NCBI GenBank assembly: GCA_900545615.1
Contig: UQZM01000044.1
Span: 1 to 17,044 of the forward strand
Direction of reading: 5' to 3'
Length of the DNA: 17,044 nucleotides
Source: an uncultured Collinsella sp.
GTDB taxonomy: Bacteria > Actinomycetota > Coriobacteriia > Coriobacteriales > Coriobacteriaceae
Below the pieces are notes generated by a model. It was not told the DNA's origin, did no database searches, and saw only the letters and a list, made by a program, of their open reading frames with translations. Numbering within the stretch: position 1 is the stretch's first letter; each line of letters begins with the position of its first letter. The translations under genes were made by a program, and so were the position numbers. This document shows, one piece after another, positions 1 through 7,229 of this stretch.

Positions 1-14
1 GCCCCAAACGGGGC
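1..14. other. Small hairpin at the window edge
   Basis: GCCCC and GGGGC flank the loop AAAC, giving a compact 5-bp hairpin at the very start of the window. On the minus strand it follows uspA and could be that gene's terminator, but any T-run would lie outside the window. Positions 15-61 show nothing else convincing. Confidence 0.35.
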
Positions 15-61
15 GGCACGCCATCTTTTAATCAGATAACTCGTTGAAGTACGGTGACGAA

Positions 62-152
62 GGCGCAAGGCCGGGAGGGGCTATCTAAGCCGACATCCCG
101 CAGCCGCGAAGCGGCGAGGACGTCGGCGTGATAACCCCGCAGGCCTTGCGCC
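62..152. repeat. Long rod-like imperfect palindrome downstream of uspA
   Basis: Seen directly: 62-72 (GGCGCAAGGCC) pairs perfectly with 142-152. Moving inward, GGGG 77-80 pairs with CCCC 135-138, TATC 82-85 with GATA 130-133, GCCGAC 89-94 with GTCGGC 122-127, TCC 96-98 with 118-120, and GCCGC 103-107 with GCGGC 111-115 around a GAA loop. That makes about 33 base pairs in 91 nt, broken by small internal loops. It begins 13 nt past the uspA stop codon, so it would lie in the uspA 3' UTR. No T-run follows it on either strand, so it is not a standard terminator. It could be a 3'-UTR stabiliser, a small RNA or a repeat-family member. Confidence 0.7.
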
Positions 153-165
153 GACGGGAAGGAAC

Positions 166-603
166 CTACTTCACGACCAAAATGTCGCAGTCCGTGTTAC
201 GCAGCAGGAACGTCGAAATCGAGCCCAGCAGCGCATACTTAATCGAGGATAGGCCGCGGGCACCGCAGAGCACCAGGTCGGGCTTGACCACGTCGAGCAT
301 CTCGTCCTTGAGGGTTTCGCGAATGCGGCCGGCGCGAATCATAACTTCGACCTCGGGAATGTCGGGATTGGCCTTGGCTTCCTCGAGCTGCTTGGCGATC
401 GAGTTGTTAAAGGCCTCCTCCAAGCCATTAACTAGGTCGACCGGGTAGGCTCCGGCACTCTCGAGCGCCGTCGAATCAATCACGTGCCCGATAATCAGCT
501 TGGCGCCGTTGTTCGCGGCGACCTTGATGGCGCGCGCGAGCACAAAATCCTGCTGCTCAGTACCGTCGAGTGAAACAAATACCTTGGTGTAGCCCTCGTT
601 CAT
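166..603 (-). CDS. Universal stress protein, UspA family (ATP-binding type)
   Basis: A 145-residue single-domain Usp protein. The N-terminus has the usual first beta strand (FVSLDGTEQQ) followed by an amphipathic helix. The C-terminal part carries the ATP-binding signature G-x2-G-x9-G-S (GARGLSS...LLGS), and the protein ends in the final strand DILVVK. Family members of this type bind ATP in a Rossmann-like alpha/beta fold and act as cytoplasmic stress-survival factors; the exact role here is unknown. The ATG at 603 is preceded by AAGGAGG at a good distance, which fixes the start. A GC-rich hairpin (CGCACG 623-628 with CGTGCG 640-645) lies just upstream in its leader. It diverges from uppP and appears monocistronic. 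Confidence 0.93.
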   Translation of the reverse strand: MNEGYTKVFVSLDGTEQQDFVLARAIKVAANNGAKLIIGHVIDSTALESAGAYPVDLVNGLEEAFNNSIAKQLEEAKANPDIPEVEVMIRAGRIRETLKDEMLDVVKPDLVLCGARGLSSIKYALLGSISTFLLRNTDCDILVVK

Positions 604-851
604 GGTTTCCTCCTTGGTCTATCGCACGGGCGCGGGGCTCGTGCGTCGGGCGGACGCGGGTGCGTTGGCCGCCGGACACTTTACCTTGTTGCAGTTATAC
701 CCAAGGATTCCAGTTTGACCGCTCGCAATTCTGTGAACGGGCGAGTTTTTTGGTAAGGGTCGGTTTGGGCACGCCGTTACGGTTGATAATGGGACATCGC
801 CCGCATCGTCCGCAGAACATCTACCGGCGGGTGTCAAACGAGGGGGTCCCT

Positions 852-1832
852 TTGGATATTATCGAGCTTCTAAAATCTGCCTTCATGGGCCTGGTCGAGG
901 GCATCACCGAATGGTTGCCGGTTTCGTCGACGGGCCACATGATCCTGGTGGACGAGTTCGTCAAGATGAACGTGAGCGAGACGTTCTGGAATATGTTCCT
1001 GGTCGTGATTCAGCTTGGCGCCATTCTGGCCGTCTGTGTGCTGTTCTTCCACGAGCTCAACCCGTTCTCGCCTAGCAAGGGCAAGGAGGGCCGTCGCGAC
1101 ACCTGGGTGCTGTGGGGCAAGATCGTGCTCGGCTGTATTCCCGCCGCGGCGATTGGCCTGCCGCTCAACGACTGGATGGAGGAGCATTTCTATAACGCTC
1201 CCGTCGTGGCGCTGGCGCTCATCGTGTACGGCGTGCTGTTTATCGTGATCGAGAACTGGCGTGCCAGCAAGCGCGAGGAAATGGCCGTTGCCGGTTCGTT
1301 TGGTTCGCGTGCTGTGGTGTCGGGTGGACGTCCCGCCGGTGCACACTTTGCGGCGCCCGTGGCAGATGTTGCCGAGGACGAGGACGATGACGAGGATCTG
1401 GACTTTGGTTCCATCACCACGCTCGAGGACCTAAGTTGGAAGACCGCACTGGGTATCGGATGCTTTCAGGTGCTCTCGCTGATTCCGGGCACATCGCGCT
1501 CCGGTTCCACCATCATCGGCGGCCTGCTTTTGGGCTGCACGCGTTCGGTGGCGTCCAAGTTTACGTTCTTCCTGGCCATCCCTGTCATGTTTGGCGCGAG
1601 TGCGCTCAAGCTGGTCAAGTATTTCATCAAGGGCGGTACGTTCGGTGCCAACGAGGTCGCCATCTTGGGCGTGGGCTGCGTTGTGGCCTTTGTGGTTTCG
1701 CTCATCGCTATCAAGTGGCTTATGGGCTTCGTCCGCCGTCACGACTTCAAGTGCTTCGGCGTCTACCGCATCATTCTGGGCATCGTGGTGCTTGCGTACT
1801 TCTTCGTCTTAGAGCCGATGCTCGGCCTCTAA
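852..1832 (+). CDS. uppP: Undecaprenyl-diphosphatase UppP (BacA family)
   Basis: An integral membrane phosphatase that converts undecaprenyl diphosphate to the monophosphate carrier lipid used in peptidoglycan synthesis; over-expression in other bacteria gives bacitracin resistance. The first signature is VEGITEWLPVSSTGH (residues 15-29, with E16, E20 and H29), and the second is PGTSRSGST with Arg216. Hydrophobic segments alternate as expected. I chose the TTG at 852 because AGGGGG (841-846) lies 5 nt before it and the product MDIIELLKSAF matches the normal family N-terminus; upstream in-frame codons would add a non-conserved extension. At 326 aa it is about 50 residues longer than the usual ~275, owing to a hydrophilic loop (about 133-194) ending in a run of Asp/Glu. 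A weak GATAAT at 785-790 is a possible -10. Confidence 0.93.
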   Translation: MDIIELLKSAFMGLVEGITEWLPVSSTGHMILVDEFVKMNVSETFWNMFLVVIQLGAILAVCVLFFHELNPFSPSKGKEGRRDTWVLWGKIVLGCIPAAAIGLPLNDWMEEHFYNAPVVALALIVYGVLFIVIENWRASKREEMAVAGSFGSRAVVSGGRPAGAHFAAPVADVAEDEDDDEDLDFGSITTLEDLSWKTALGIGCFQVLSLIPGTSRSGSTIIGGLLLGCTRSVASKFTFFLAIPVMFGASALKLVKYFIKGGTFGANEVAILGVGCVVAFVVSLIAIKWLMGFVRRHDFKCFGVYRIILGIVVLAYFFVLEPMLGL

Positions 1833-1876
1833 CTTAGTCGACGCTGCGCGGCGGTCAGGGCGACAACTTGTCATTC

Positions 1877-1918
1877 AAAGGGGGTGGCATGACCAAAAGG
1901 TCTATGCCACCCCCTTTT
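1877..1918 (+). terminator. Rho-independent terminator after uppP
   Basis: AAAGGGGGTGGCAT (1877-1890) pairs perfectly with 1904-1917. GACC/GGTC extends the stem inward around an AAAA loop, with one bulged T. The stem runs into TTTT, and the A-run on the left arm means it could also work on the minus strand, although no minus gene ends here. Confidence 0.85.
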
Positions 1919-1993
1919 CATGCCAATTTGTTCGCCCTGACCGTCGCTCGCTGCTGCTGCCATGACATCGGCGGTTTCGTGATTGTCAATAGA

Positions 1994-2026
1994 TTGGTGC
2001 AAAGTAACCTGACCCCATTGCACCAA
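1994..2026 (+). repeat. 33-bp intergenic inverted-repeat element, copy 1
   Basis: Perfect 9-bp arms TTGGTGCAA and TTGCACCAA enclose AGTAACCTGACCCCA. A second copy in the opposite orientation lies at 14223-14255 and matches 30 of 33 positions, including the unpaired centre. It sits in the 333-nt uppP-pcrA gap, which otherwise holds the uppP terminator and the pcrA promoter; no gene is supported there. Confidence 0.85.
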
Positions 2027-2073
2027 ATCCGTTGGGGCGGGCCTGACGGTGACGCGCGGAGTCGTGGTGTGAT

Positions 2074-2104
2074 TTGCGTCGGTGTCCGCGCGGCTCGGTA
2101 TACT
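2074..2104 (+). promoter_or_regulatory. Candidate pcrA promoter
   Basis: TTGCGT (2074-2079) and TATACT (2099-2104) are separated by 19 nt, slightly long for a sigma-70-type promoter. The -10 is a strong match. The start codon is about 55 nt beyond the expected transcription start. Confidence 0.5.
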
Positions 2105-2165
2105 GGTACGGCTCAAACTATGGCGCCGCCCGCAGGCGCGCCGTCCGTCAGATGAGGAGTCGCCC

Positions 2166-5057
2166 ATGACCCAGCCCTTGCCCTGGGAAAAGAACGCCGC
2201 GGTACCCGTGCCGCCCACGCCGGAATCCGTGCCGCTCGATGCATACACCGCCCCCGCTGCGCCGGAGCCCGAGCTCGTCCCGCTCGACATTTACGACGCC
2301 CCCGCGCCGGCACCCAAGCCGCTCGTCGACATCGACAGCCTTAATCCCGCCCAGCGCGAGGCGGTCCTGACCACCGAGGGTCCGTTGCTGGTGCTTGCCG
2401 GCGCCGGCTCGGGCAAGACCCGCGTCTTGACCTTCCGCATCGCACATATGCTCGGCGACCTGGGCGTTAAGCCCTGGCAGATCCTTGCCATCACGTTTAC
2501 CAACAAGGCCGCGGCCGAGATGCGCGAGCGTCTGGCGGCACTCATCCCCAGCGGTACCCGCGGCATGTGGGTGTGCACCTTCCATGCTATGTGCGTGCGC
2601 ATGCTGCGCGAGGACGCTGACCTGCTGGGCTACACCGGTCAGTTCACCATCTACGATGACGACGATTCCAAGCGCATGGTACGCGATATTATGCAGGCGC
2701 TCGGTATCGAGCAAAAGCAATTCCCCATCAATATGATCCGCAGCAAGATCAGTTCGGCCAAAAACGCCATGATCGGCCCCGAGGACATGCTCAAATCCGC
2801 CGACAGCCCCAACGACAAAAAGGCCGCGCAGGTCTACCTGGAGCTGGAACGCCGCCTGCGCGCCGCCAACGCGATGGACTTCGACGACCTGCTCGTGCGC
2901 ACGCTCGAGCTGCTGCGCACCCGCCCCGAGGTGCTCGACAAGTACCAGGAGCGCTTCCGCTACATTAGCGTCGACGAGTATCAGGACACCAACCACGTCC
3001 AGTACGAGATCGCCAACCTGCTGGCCGCCAAGTACCAAAACCTCATGGTCGTGGGCGACGACGACCAGTCCATTTATAGCTGGCGTGGCGCCGACATCAC
3101 CAATATCCTGGACTTTGAGAAGGACTTTAAAAACTGCAAGACCGTCAAGCTAGAGCAGAACTACCGCTCCACGGGTCATATCCTGAGCGCCGCCAACGCC
3201 GTGGTGCGTCACAACTCGCAGCGCAAGGAGAAGCGCCTGTTTACGGCCGAGGGCGACGGCGAGAAGATCCAGGCCTTCCAGGCAAGCGATGAGCGCGACG
3301 AGGGCCGCTGGATTGCCGGCGAGATCGAAAAGCTGCACTCCAAGGGCACGAGCTACGACGATATTGCTGTGTTCTACCGCACCAACGCCCAGTCGCGTAT
3401 CCTCGAAGATATGTTCCTGCGCGCAGGCGTGCCCTACAAGATTGTGGGCGGCACGCGATTCTTCGATCGTGCCGAGATCCGCGACGTCATGGCCTACCTC
3501 AAGATGATCGTGAACCCGGCAGACGAGATGAGCGTCAAGCGCGTCATCAACACGCCGCGCCGCGGCATCGGCTCCACCTCGATCCAAAAGATTGAGCAGC
3601 TGGCGCGCGACAACCGTTGCTCGTTCTTCCAGGCTTGCGAGATCGCGTGCGCCGAAACCGGCATGTTTAGCGCCAAGGTGCGCAATGGCCTGTCGAGCTT
3701 TGTGTCACTGGTGCGCGAGGGTCGCCGCATGGACGGCGAGCTCAAGGACGTTGTCGAGATGATCGTCGATAAGACGGGCCTACTGCAGGCTTTCCGCGCC
3801 GAGGGCACCATGGAGTCCGAGAGCCGCGCCGAGAACATCCAGGAATTCCTGGGTGTCGCTGCCGAATTTGAGGAGACGCACGAGGATATCGAAGGTACGC
3901 TCGAGAGCTTGGAAGAGCTGCGCGCTGCCGGTGTTGCCGATGTGCCTGTCAGCGCCGAGCCCGAGCCCGTCGTGGTGAGCGCGCCTGCGCCCGAACCGGG
4001 GCCGTCTGCCCCGGTATCCTCGTTTGAGGCGCTCGTTGGTGCGCGTGACGCCGCGGGCTCCAATCCGCTCGATAGCTTGGCCGCTCCGGCGCTGTCTCCG
4101 CAGGATGCCCTGGCCGCCGCCATCGCGGGCAACGCGTATGCCGTGCCAACAGAGTTGCCGGCGGGTGCCGTGCATGCCGACGAGATCGAGCGCACCTACG
4201 GTCCGCTCACCTGTAAGGCGCTGCCGGCGCTCATGGAGTGGCTGGCCTTGCGCTCCGACTTGGATTCCCTGGCCGGCGAGACGCATGCCATCACCATGAT
4301 GACCATCCACTCCGCCAAGGGCCTGGAGTTCCCGGCGGTGTTCGTGGCCGGCATGGAGGAGGGTATCTTCCCGCACGTGCACGACTTTGGCGGCGGCGAT
4401 GACCCGGGCAAGCTCGAGGAGGAGCGTCGCCTGGCCTACGTCGCCATCACGCGCGCCCGTAAGCGCCTGTTCTTGACCTATGCGGCTACGCGTCGCACCT
4501 ACGGCTCGACCTCTGCCAACCCGCGCTCGCGCTTCCTCAACGAGATTCCGTTTGAGGATATCGAGTTTAGCGGCATCGGTTCTGCCGGTTTTGAGGGCAC
4601 GGGCTGGGAGAAACGCGGCGACCGTCACGGCACCTTTGGCTCGGGCATGGGCTCGGATATGTACGGCGGCAAGGTGTTTGGTTCGCATACGCGCTCGACC
4701 GGCGGTTCCGGTTCGCGCGGTGGATCGAGTTTTGACGATTTCTTTGGCGGCAGCAGCTACGGGACCGAGCGCCATCGTGGGGTCTCGCCCGACGCCGGCC
4801 GTGTTGCCTCGACCTTTGGTTCGGGTGCGCCGCGAGCCAAAAAGCCGTCATCTAAGGTGTCGCCGACAGTGGAGCGCAAGGTCGATCGCGCTAGCGCGTC
4901 GCAGGACTTTGCCGCAGGCGATACCGTGAGCCACAAGACCTTTGGCACGGGTACCGTGATCTCGGTCGTCGGAGACATGATCGAGGTTCAATTCGAAAAG
5001 ACCGGCCAGACCAAAAAGCTAATGAAAGGTTTTGCACCGATCGTCAAACTGTCGTGA
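2166..5057 (+). CDS. pcrA: UvrD/PcrA-type ATP-dependent DNA helicase
   Basis: A superfamily 1A 3'-5' DNA helicase, used in the PcrA/UvrD family for nucleotide excision repair, removal of recombinase filaments and resolving replication-transcription conflicts. Visible motifs are Walker A GAGSGKT (about residue 80), TFTNKAA, Walker B DEYQDT (D270-E271), GDDDQSIYSWRGA, QNYRS, the late TIHSAKGLEFPAVF and YVAITRA. A C-terminal Tudor-like domain (about 918-963, GDTVSHKTFGTGTVISV) matches the RNA-polymerase-binding tail of PcrA. The ATG at 2166 follows GAGGAGT at good spacing. At 963 aa it is well above the usual ~720-780. The extra length is a Pro-rich N-terminus with a duplicated VPLDxYxAPA motif, an Ala/Pro-rich insertion (about 571-688) in the 2B region, and a Gly/Ser-rich linker (about 805-910). 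All core motifs look intact. Confidence 0.95.
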   Translation: MTQPLPWEKNAAVPVPPTPESVPLDAYTAPAAPEPELVPLDIYDAPAPAPKPLVDIDSLNPAQREAVLTTEGPLLVLAGAGSGKTRVLTFRIAHMLGDLGVKPWQILAITFTNKAAAEMRERLAALIPSGTRGMWVCTFHAMCVRMLREDADLLGYTGQFTIYDDDDSKRMVRDIMQALGIEQKQFPINMIRSKISSAKNAMIGPEDMLKSADSPNDKKAAQVYLELERRLRAANAMDFDDLLVRTLELLRTRPEVLDKYQERFRYISVDEYQDTNHVQYEIANLLAAKYQNLMVVGDDDQSIYSWRGADITNILDFEKDFKNCKTVKLEQNYRSTGHILSAANAVVRHNSQRKEKRLFTAEGDGEKIQAFQASDERDEGRWIAGEIEKLHSKGTSYDDIAVFYRTNAQSRILEDMFLRAGVPYKIVGGTRFFDRAEIRDVMAYLKMIVNPADEMSVKRVINTPRRGIGSTSIQKIEQLARDNRCSFFQACEIACAETGMFSAKVRNGLSSFVSLVREGRRMDGELKDVVEMIVDKTGLLQAFRAEGTMESESRAENIQEFLGVAAEFEETHEDIEGTLESLEELRAAGVADVPVSAEPEPVVVSAPAPEPGPSAPVSSFEALVGARDAAGSNPLDSLAAPALSPQDALAAAIAGNAYAVPTELPAGAVHADEIERTYGPLTCKALPALMEWLALRSDLDSLAGETHAITMMTIHSAKGLEFPAVFVAGMEEGIFPHVHDFGGGDDPGKLEEERRLAYVAITRARKRLFLTYAATRRTYGSTSANPRSRFLNEIPFEDIEFSGIGSAGFEGTGWEKRGDRHGTFGSGMGSDMYGGKVFGSHTRSTGGSGSRGGSSFDDFFGGSSYGTERHRGVSPDAGRVASTFGSGAPRAKKPSSKVSPTVERKVDRASASQDFAAGDTVSHKTFGTGTVISVVGDMIEVQFEKTGQTKKLMKGFAPIVKLS

Positions 5058-5064
5058 TCCCGGC

Positions 5065-5194
5065 GGACCTGGGCGGGCGTATGGGGCAACATCGCCTGCT
5101 CGGGCAGTCCTGCGCAAGACGGAGGCCACATTAAGTGGCCTCCTTTGCGTGCGGAACTCGCGATCGATGTTGCCCCATACGCCCTCCCAGGTCC
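5065..5194. repeat. 30-bp inverted repeat enclosing the pcrA terminator
   Basis: Positions 5065-5094 and the reverse complement of 5165-5194 agree at 29 of 30 bases (both begin GGACCTGGG and end GGGGCAACATCG). The 70 nt between them contain the terminator hairpin at 5121-5143, centred within the repeat, with extra partial pairing (CGCAA with TTGCG) next to it. The whole 130-nt unit could fold as one long stem. It begins 8 nt after the pcrA stop codon. Confidence 0.85.
5121..5146 (+). terminator. Hairpin terminator after pcrA
   Basis: GGAGGCCAC (5121-5129) pairs perfectly with GTGGCCTCC (5135-5143) around loop ATTAA and is followed by TTT. The T-run is short. The 370-nt gap to the next gene also holds the 30-bp inverted repeat, a second hairpin at 5283-5316 and the promoter of the next operon. 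Confidence 0.7.
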
Positions 5195-5282
5195 TCAGGC
5201 AACGTTGCTTGCGAACGTCGCTCTGCTCGTCCGCTTTTTGGTCTGGAGAGCCGGGTGGGCTGATAGATAAATAGATGTGAGT

Positions 5283-5335
5283 AGGGGCTCTCCCGTACAT
5301 GGACGGGGGAGCCTCTTGTTGCGTTTTGGATTGTT
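5283..5335 (+). repeat. Left direct repeat of the AbiE-like module; also a terminator-like hairpin
   Basis: AGGGGCTCTCCCGT (5283-5296) pairs with 5303-5316 (14 bp with two G-T pairs) around loop ACATGG, followed by TTGTTGCGTTTT. About 84% of positions match 7230-7281 on the other side of the two-gene module, including the identical tail CTTGTTGCGTTTTG. It may serve as a second terminator for pcrA. Confidence 0.8.
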
Positions 5336-5352
5336 TCTTATGGCTTCAGGGA

Positions 5353-5394
5353 TTGAGCAATTTATACGATTCAGTATAATTTCAGATATATACT
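5353..5394 (+). promoter_or_regulatory. Promoter with nested palindromic operators for the AbiE-like operon
   Basis: TTGAGC (5353-5358), a 16-nt spacer and a perfect TATAAT (5375-5380) form a strong promoter. An exact palindrome, TTATAC-N6-GTATAA (5362-5379), covers the -10. An overlapping AGTATA (5373-5378) pairs with TATACT (5389-5394) near the expected transcription start. AbiEi-type antitoxins are known to repress their own operons by binding inverted repeats at the promoter, so these are likely operator sites for the winged-helix protein; that assignment is inference. Confidence 0.7.
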
Positions 5395-5427
5395 AAAATG
5401 TAACTAAAATGAAAATGGTGATTGGAC

Positions 5428-6450
5428 ATGCTGCTAAATTGTCTCCCAAAAAGACTCTTCTCTTTAGAGCTCTCCATCGACCCGGAGCCAATTGAGATGC
5501 AGATTCCTCGCATGTATCTTGAGCGGTATTCGCTTCGCTTGGCACGGCTCGGCATGTCTGAGCAAGGCCGTTTTATTGTTGCCGAACCAAAAGAACTGCC
5601 CAGTGTCATTTCGGCGCGAAATCTCGTCAATGCAGTGCGCAAGATAGATGCTCGCCCGGTGGCAATTTGCTGGGATGCTATGGATTTAGGCTTTATGCGC
5701 GCGCTTTCTTCGGAGGGGATCGCATATATCCGAGATGAGCGAAATGCGTTTCTGCCGTTTATCGGTGCTGTTATTTCCGATGAGGTGCTGGGTGCTTCTC
5801 CCGCTGCTCCGCTTTCGCCCCAATCTCAACGAATCGTCCTAAATCTCATCGCGGGACGATGGGTTGACTGCTCCGCCGGCGACCTAGCGCGTCTGTGTGG
5901 CAAAAGCGCGGCAAGCGTCAGCGGCTATCTTTCGGAAATCGCCGCTATTGCTCCTGGGCTAATCGCACGGGACGGCAAAAAGCGTGTGCTGTCCGATGCC
6001 GATTTGTCGACCGAGGCACTGTTAAATGGGTTTGAGGACTATCTTCGCACGCCAGTTTTAGAGCGAATCCGGCTCAAGAAGGTTATCGAGAGAACAGAGC
6101 TACGTGCCGTCGATGCACTACTTTCCGGCGTGTCTGCACTTAGCTATATGTCCGACCTTGCTCATAATGATTCTGTCCCAACCGTTGCTCTCGAAAAGAA
6201 TCAGGTAGATACCTTAAGAGGGCATATGGGCGACAGATGGTTGGAGGCCCAGTGGTACGAACCGGCCGCTATCGAGATTGAGATCTGGTCGTATCCCGTG
6301 GACGCGCCGTCCGATATTAGTTTTGACACGACGGGTTTGCAGTGTGTCGACCCGCTTTCCTTATACGTTGCTTGCGCAAAAGCAGATTACAAAGAAGATC
6401 GTCTGCTCGACGCGGTCGAACAGCTCAGGAGGACGATATGTCAAAAGTGA
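5428..6450 (+). CDS. Winged-helix protein, putative AbiEi-like antitoxin/regulator
   Basis: A 340-residue soluble protein. I do not recognise a named gene. Residues about 130-190 look like a winged helix-turn-helix (SQRIVLNLIAGR...DLARLCGKSAASVSGYLSEI). The C-terminal part contains LLSGVSALSYMSDL and ends with VDPLSLYVAC and an acidic helix, features I associate with proteins partnered with AbiEii-type nucleotidyltransferases. The ATG at 5428 is chosen because GGTGAT (5417-5422), matching the anti-Shine-Dalgarno tail, lies 5 nt upstream; a TTG at 5422 is possible but overlaps that site. The gene overlaps the next one by 13 nt, so translation is likely coupled. Codon use is visibly more AT-rich than in pcrA or the PTS genes, which suggests transfer. 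The proposed role is antitoxin and autorepressor; alternatively it is a general DNA-binding regulator. Confidence 0.7.
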   Translation: MLLNCLPKRLFSLELSIDPEPIEMQIPRMYLERYSLRLARLGMSEQGRFIVAEPKELPSVISARNLVNAVRKIDARPVAICWDAMDLGFMRALSSEGIAYIRDERNAFLPFIGAVISDEVLGASPAAPLSPQSQRIVLNLIAGRWVDCSAGDLARLCGKSAASVSGYLSEIAAIAPGLIARDGKKRVLSDADLSTEALLNGFEDYLRTPVLERIRLKKVIERTELRAVDALLSGVSALSYMSDLAHNDSVPTVALEKNQVDTLRGHMGDRWLEAQWYEPAAIEIEIWSYPVDAPSDISFDTTGLQCVDPLSLYVACAKADYKEDRLLDAVEQLRRTICQK

Positions 6451-7205
6451 GAGGAATAGAGCGATTTGCCGATGCCATGAGCGGCTGTAAAGGCGGTTAC
6501 GTCCTTATTGGTGGGGGAGCCTGCAGCGTTCTGTTTGACAATGAGGGCGATTCGTTTAGAGCTACTGAAGACTTGGATGTCGTCGTAATTGTTGATGGGG
6601 AAGGCGTTGAATTTGCCACTGCATTATGGGCATTTATCAAAGCTGCCGGATATGAGACTGGAAAAGTCGGCGATGGAAAGTGCACTTACTATCGGTTCTG
6701 TTTGCCCGAAGGATCAAGGCAAGTCCTAGACTATCCCGGCCAAATTGAGTTATTTGCCCGACATCCTGATTTTGTGCTCGAAGACGAAACGAGCGAAGTG
6801 GCACCTCTTTCCTTTGACGGGGCCGTATCAAGTCTCTCGGCAATTATCCTCGACGATGGCTACTACGAATTTATTCGCGACAACGCAACGAACGTAGAGG
6901 GCATTACGTTGCTCGATGCACTCCATATCATTCCCCTCAAGATGCGTGCGCACATTGATATCAACAGAAGTTATGAAGAGGGACGTCGTTGCAACAACAT
7001 TGATCGGCGGAAGCACCGTTCGGATGTTGCTCGACTTGCCGGCTTGTTGTCGTCCTCGGCGCGTTTGGAGCTAACGGGGCAAATGAGGGTTGATGCGGAG
7101 GATTTTCTTACGAACTTTGCTTCGTATGTAAATCGGCAGACCAACCGTAAGGAAAGGGCGCGACTTCAGGACACCTTATCGTTTCTCGAAAAGGTCTACC
7201 TATAG
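6438..7205 (+). CDS. AbiEii/AbiGii-family nucleotidyltransferase, putative toxin
   Basis: A 255-residue protein of the nucleotidyltransferase superfamily. The signature is IGGGACSVLF (Gly25-27) followed by RATEDLDVVV, where D45 and D47 form the D-x-D metal site. Downstream, LSAIILDDGYYEFI and the basic stretch RRKHRSDVARLAGLL resemble the KHRNDVxRL motif of an AbiEii/AbiGii-like family often annotated as hypothetical. Related toxins (AbiEii, MenT) transfer nucleotides to tRNA or other targets and block growth, and AbiE systems can abort phage infection; the target here is unknown. The start at 6438 is set by AGGAGG (6427-6432), 5 nt upstream, inside the end of the preceding gene. The catalytic residues look intact. 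Base composition is lower in GC than the flanks. Confidence 0.78.
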   Translation: MSKVRGIERFADAMSGCKGGYVLIGGGACSVLFDNEGDSFRATEDLDVVVIVDGEGVEFATALWAFIKAAGYETGKVGDGKCTYYRFCLPEGSRQVLDYPGQIELFARHPDFVLEDETSEVAPLSFDGAVSSLSAIILDDGYYEFIRDNATNVEGITLLDALHIIPLKMRAHIDINRSYEEGRRCNNIDRRKHRSDVARLAGLLSSSARLELTGQMRVDAEDFLTNFASYVNRQTNRKERARLQDTLSFLEKVYL

Positions 7206-7229
7206 GCACCTTGATTCGTTATGTATAGC

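Noticed and set aside
570..851. Upstream extension of uppP to an ATG at 570
   Set aside because: It overlaps the start of uspA, has no family similarity and no ribosome site; the TTG at 852 has a good site and gives the normal N-terminus.
1868..2155. 95-codon plus-strand frame between uppP and pcrA
   Set aside because: It runs through the terminator hairpin, the repeat element and the pcrA promoter; no ribosome site or similarity is seen.
2148..3038. 296-codon minus-strand frame opposite pcrA
   Set aside because: The composition is typical of an antisense shadow, and the pcrA motifs are intact on the other strand.
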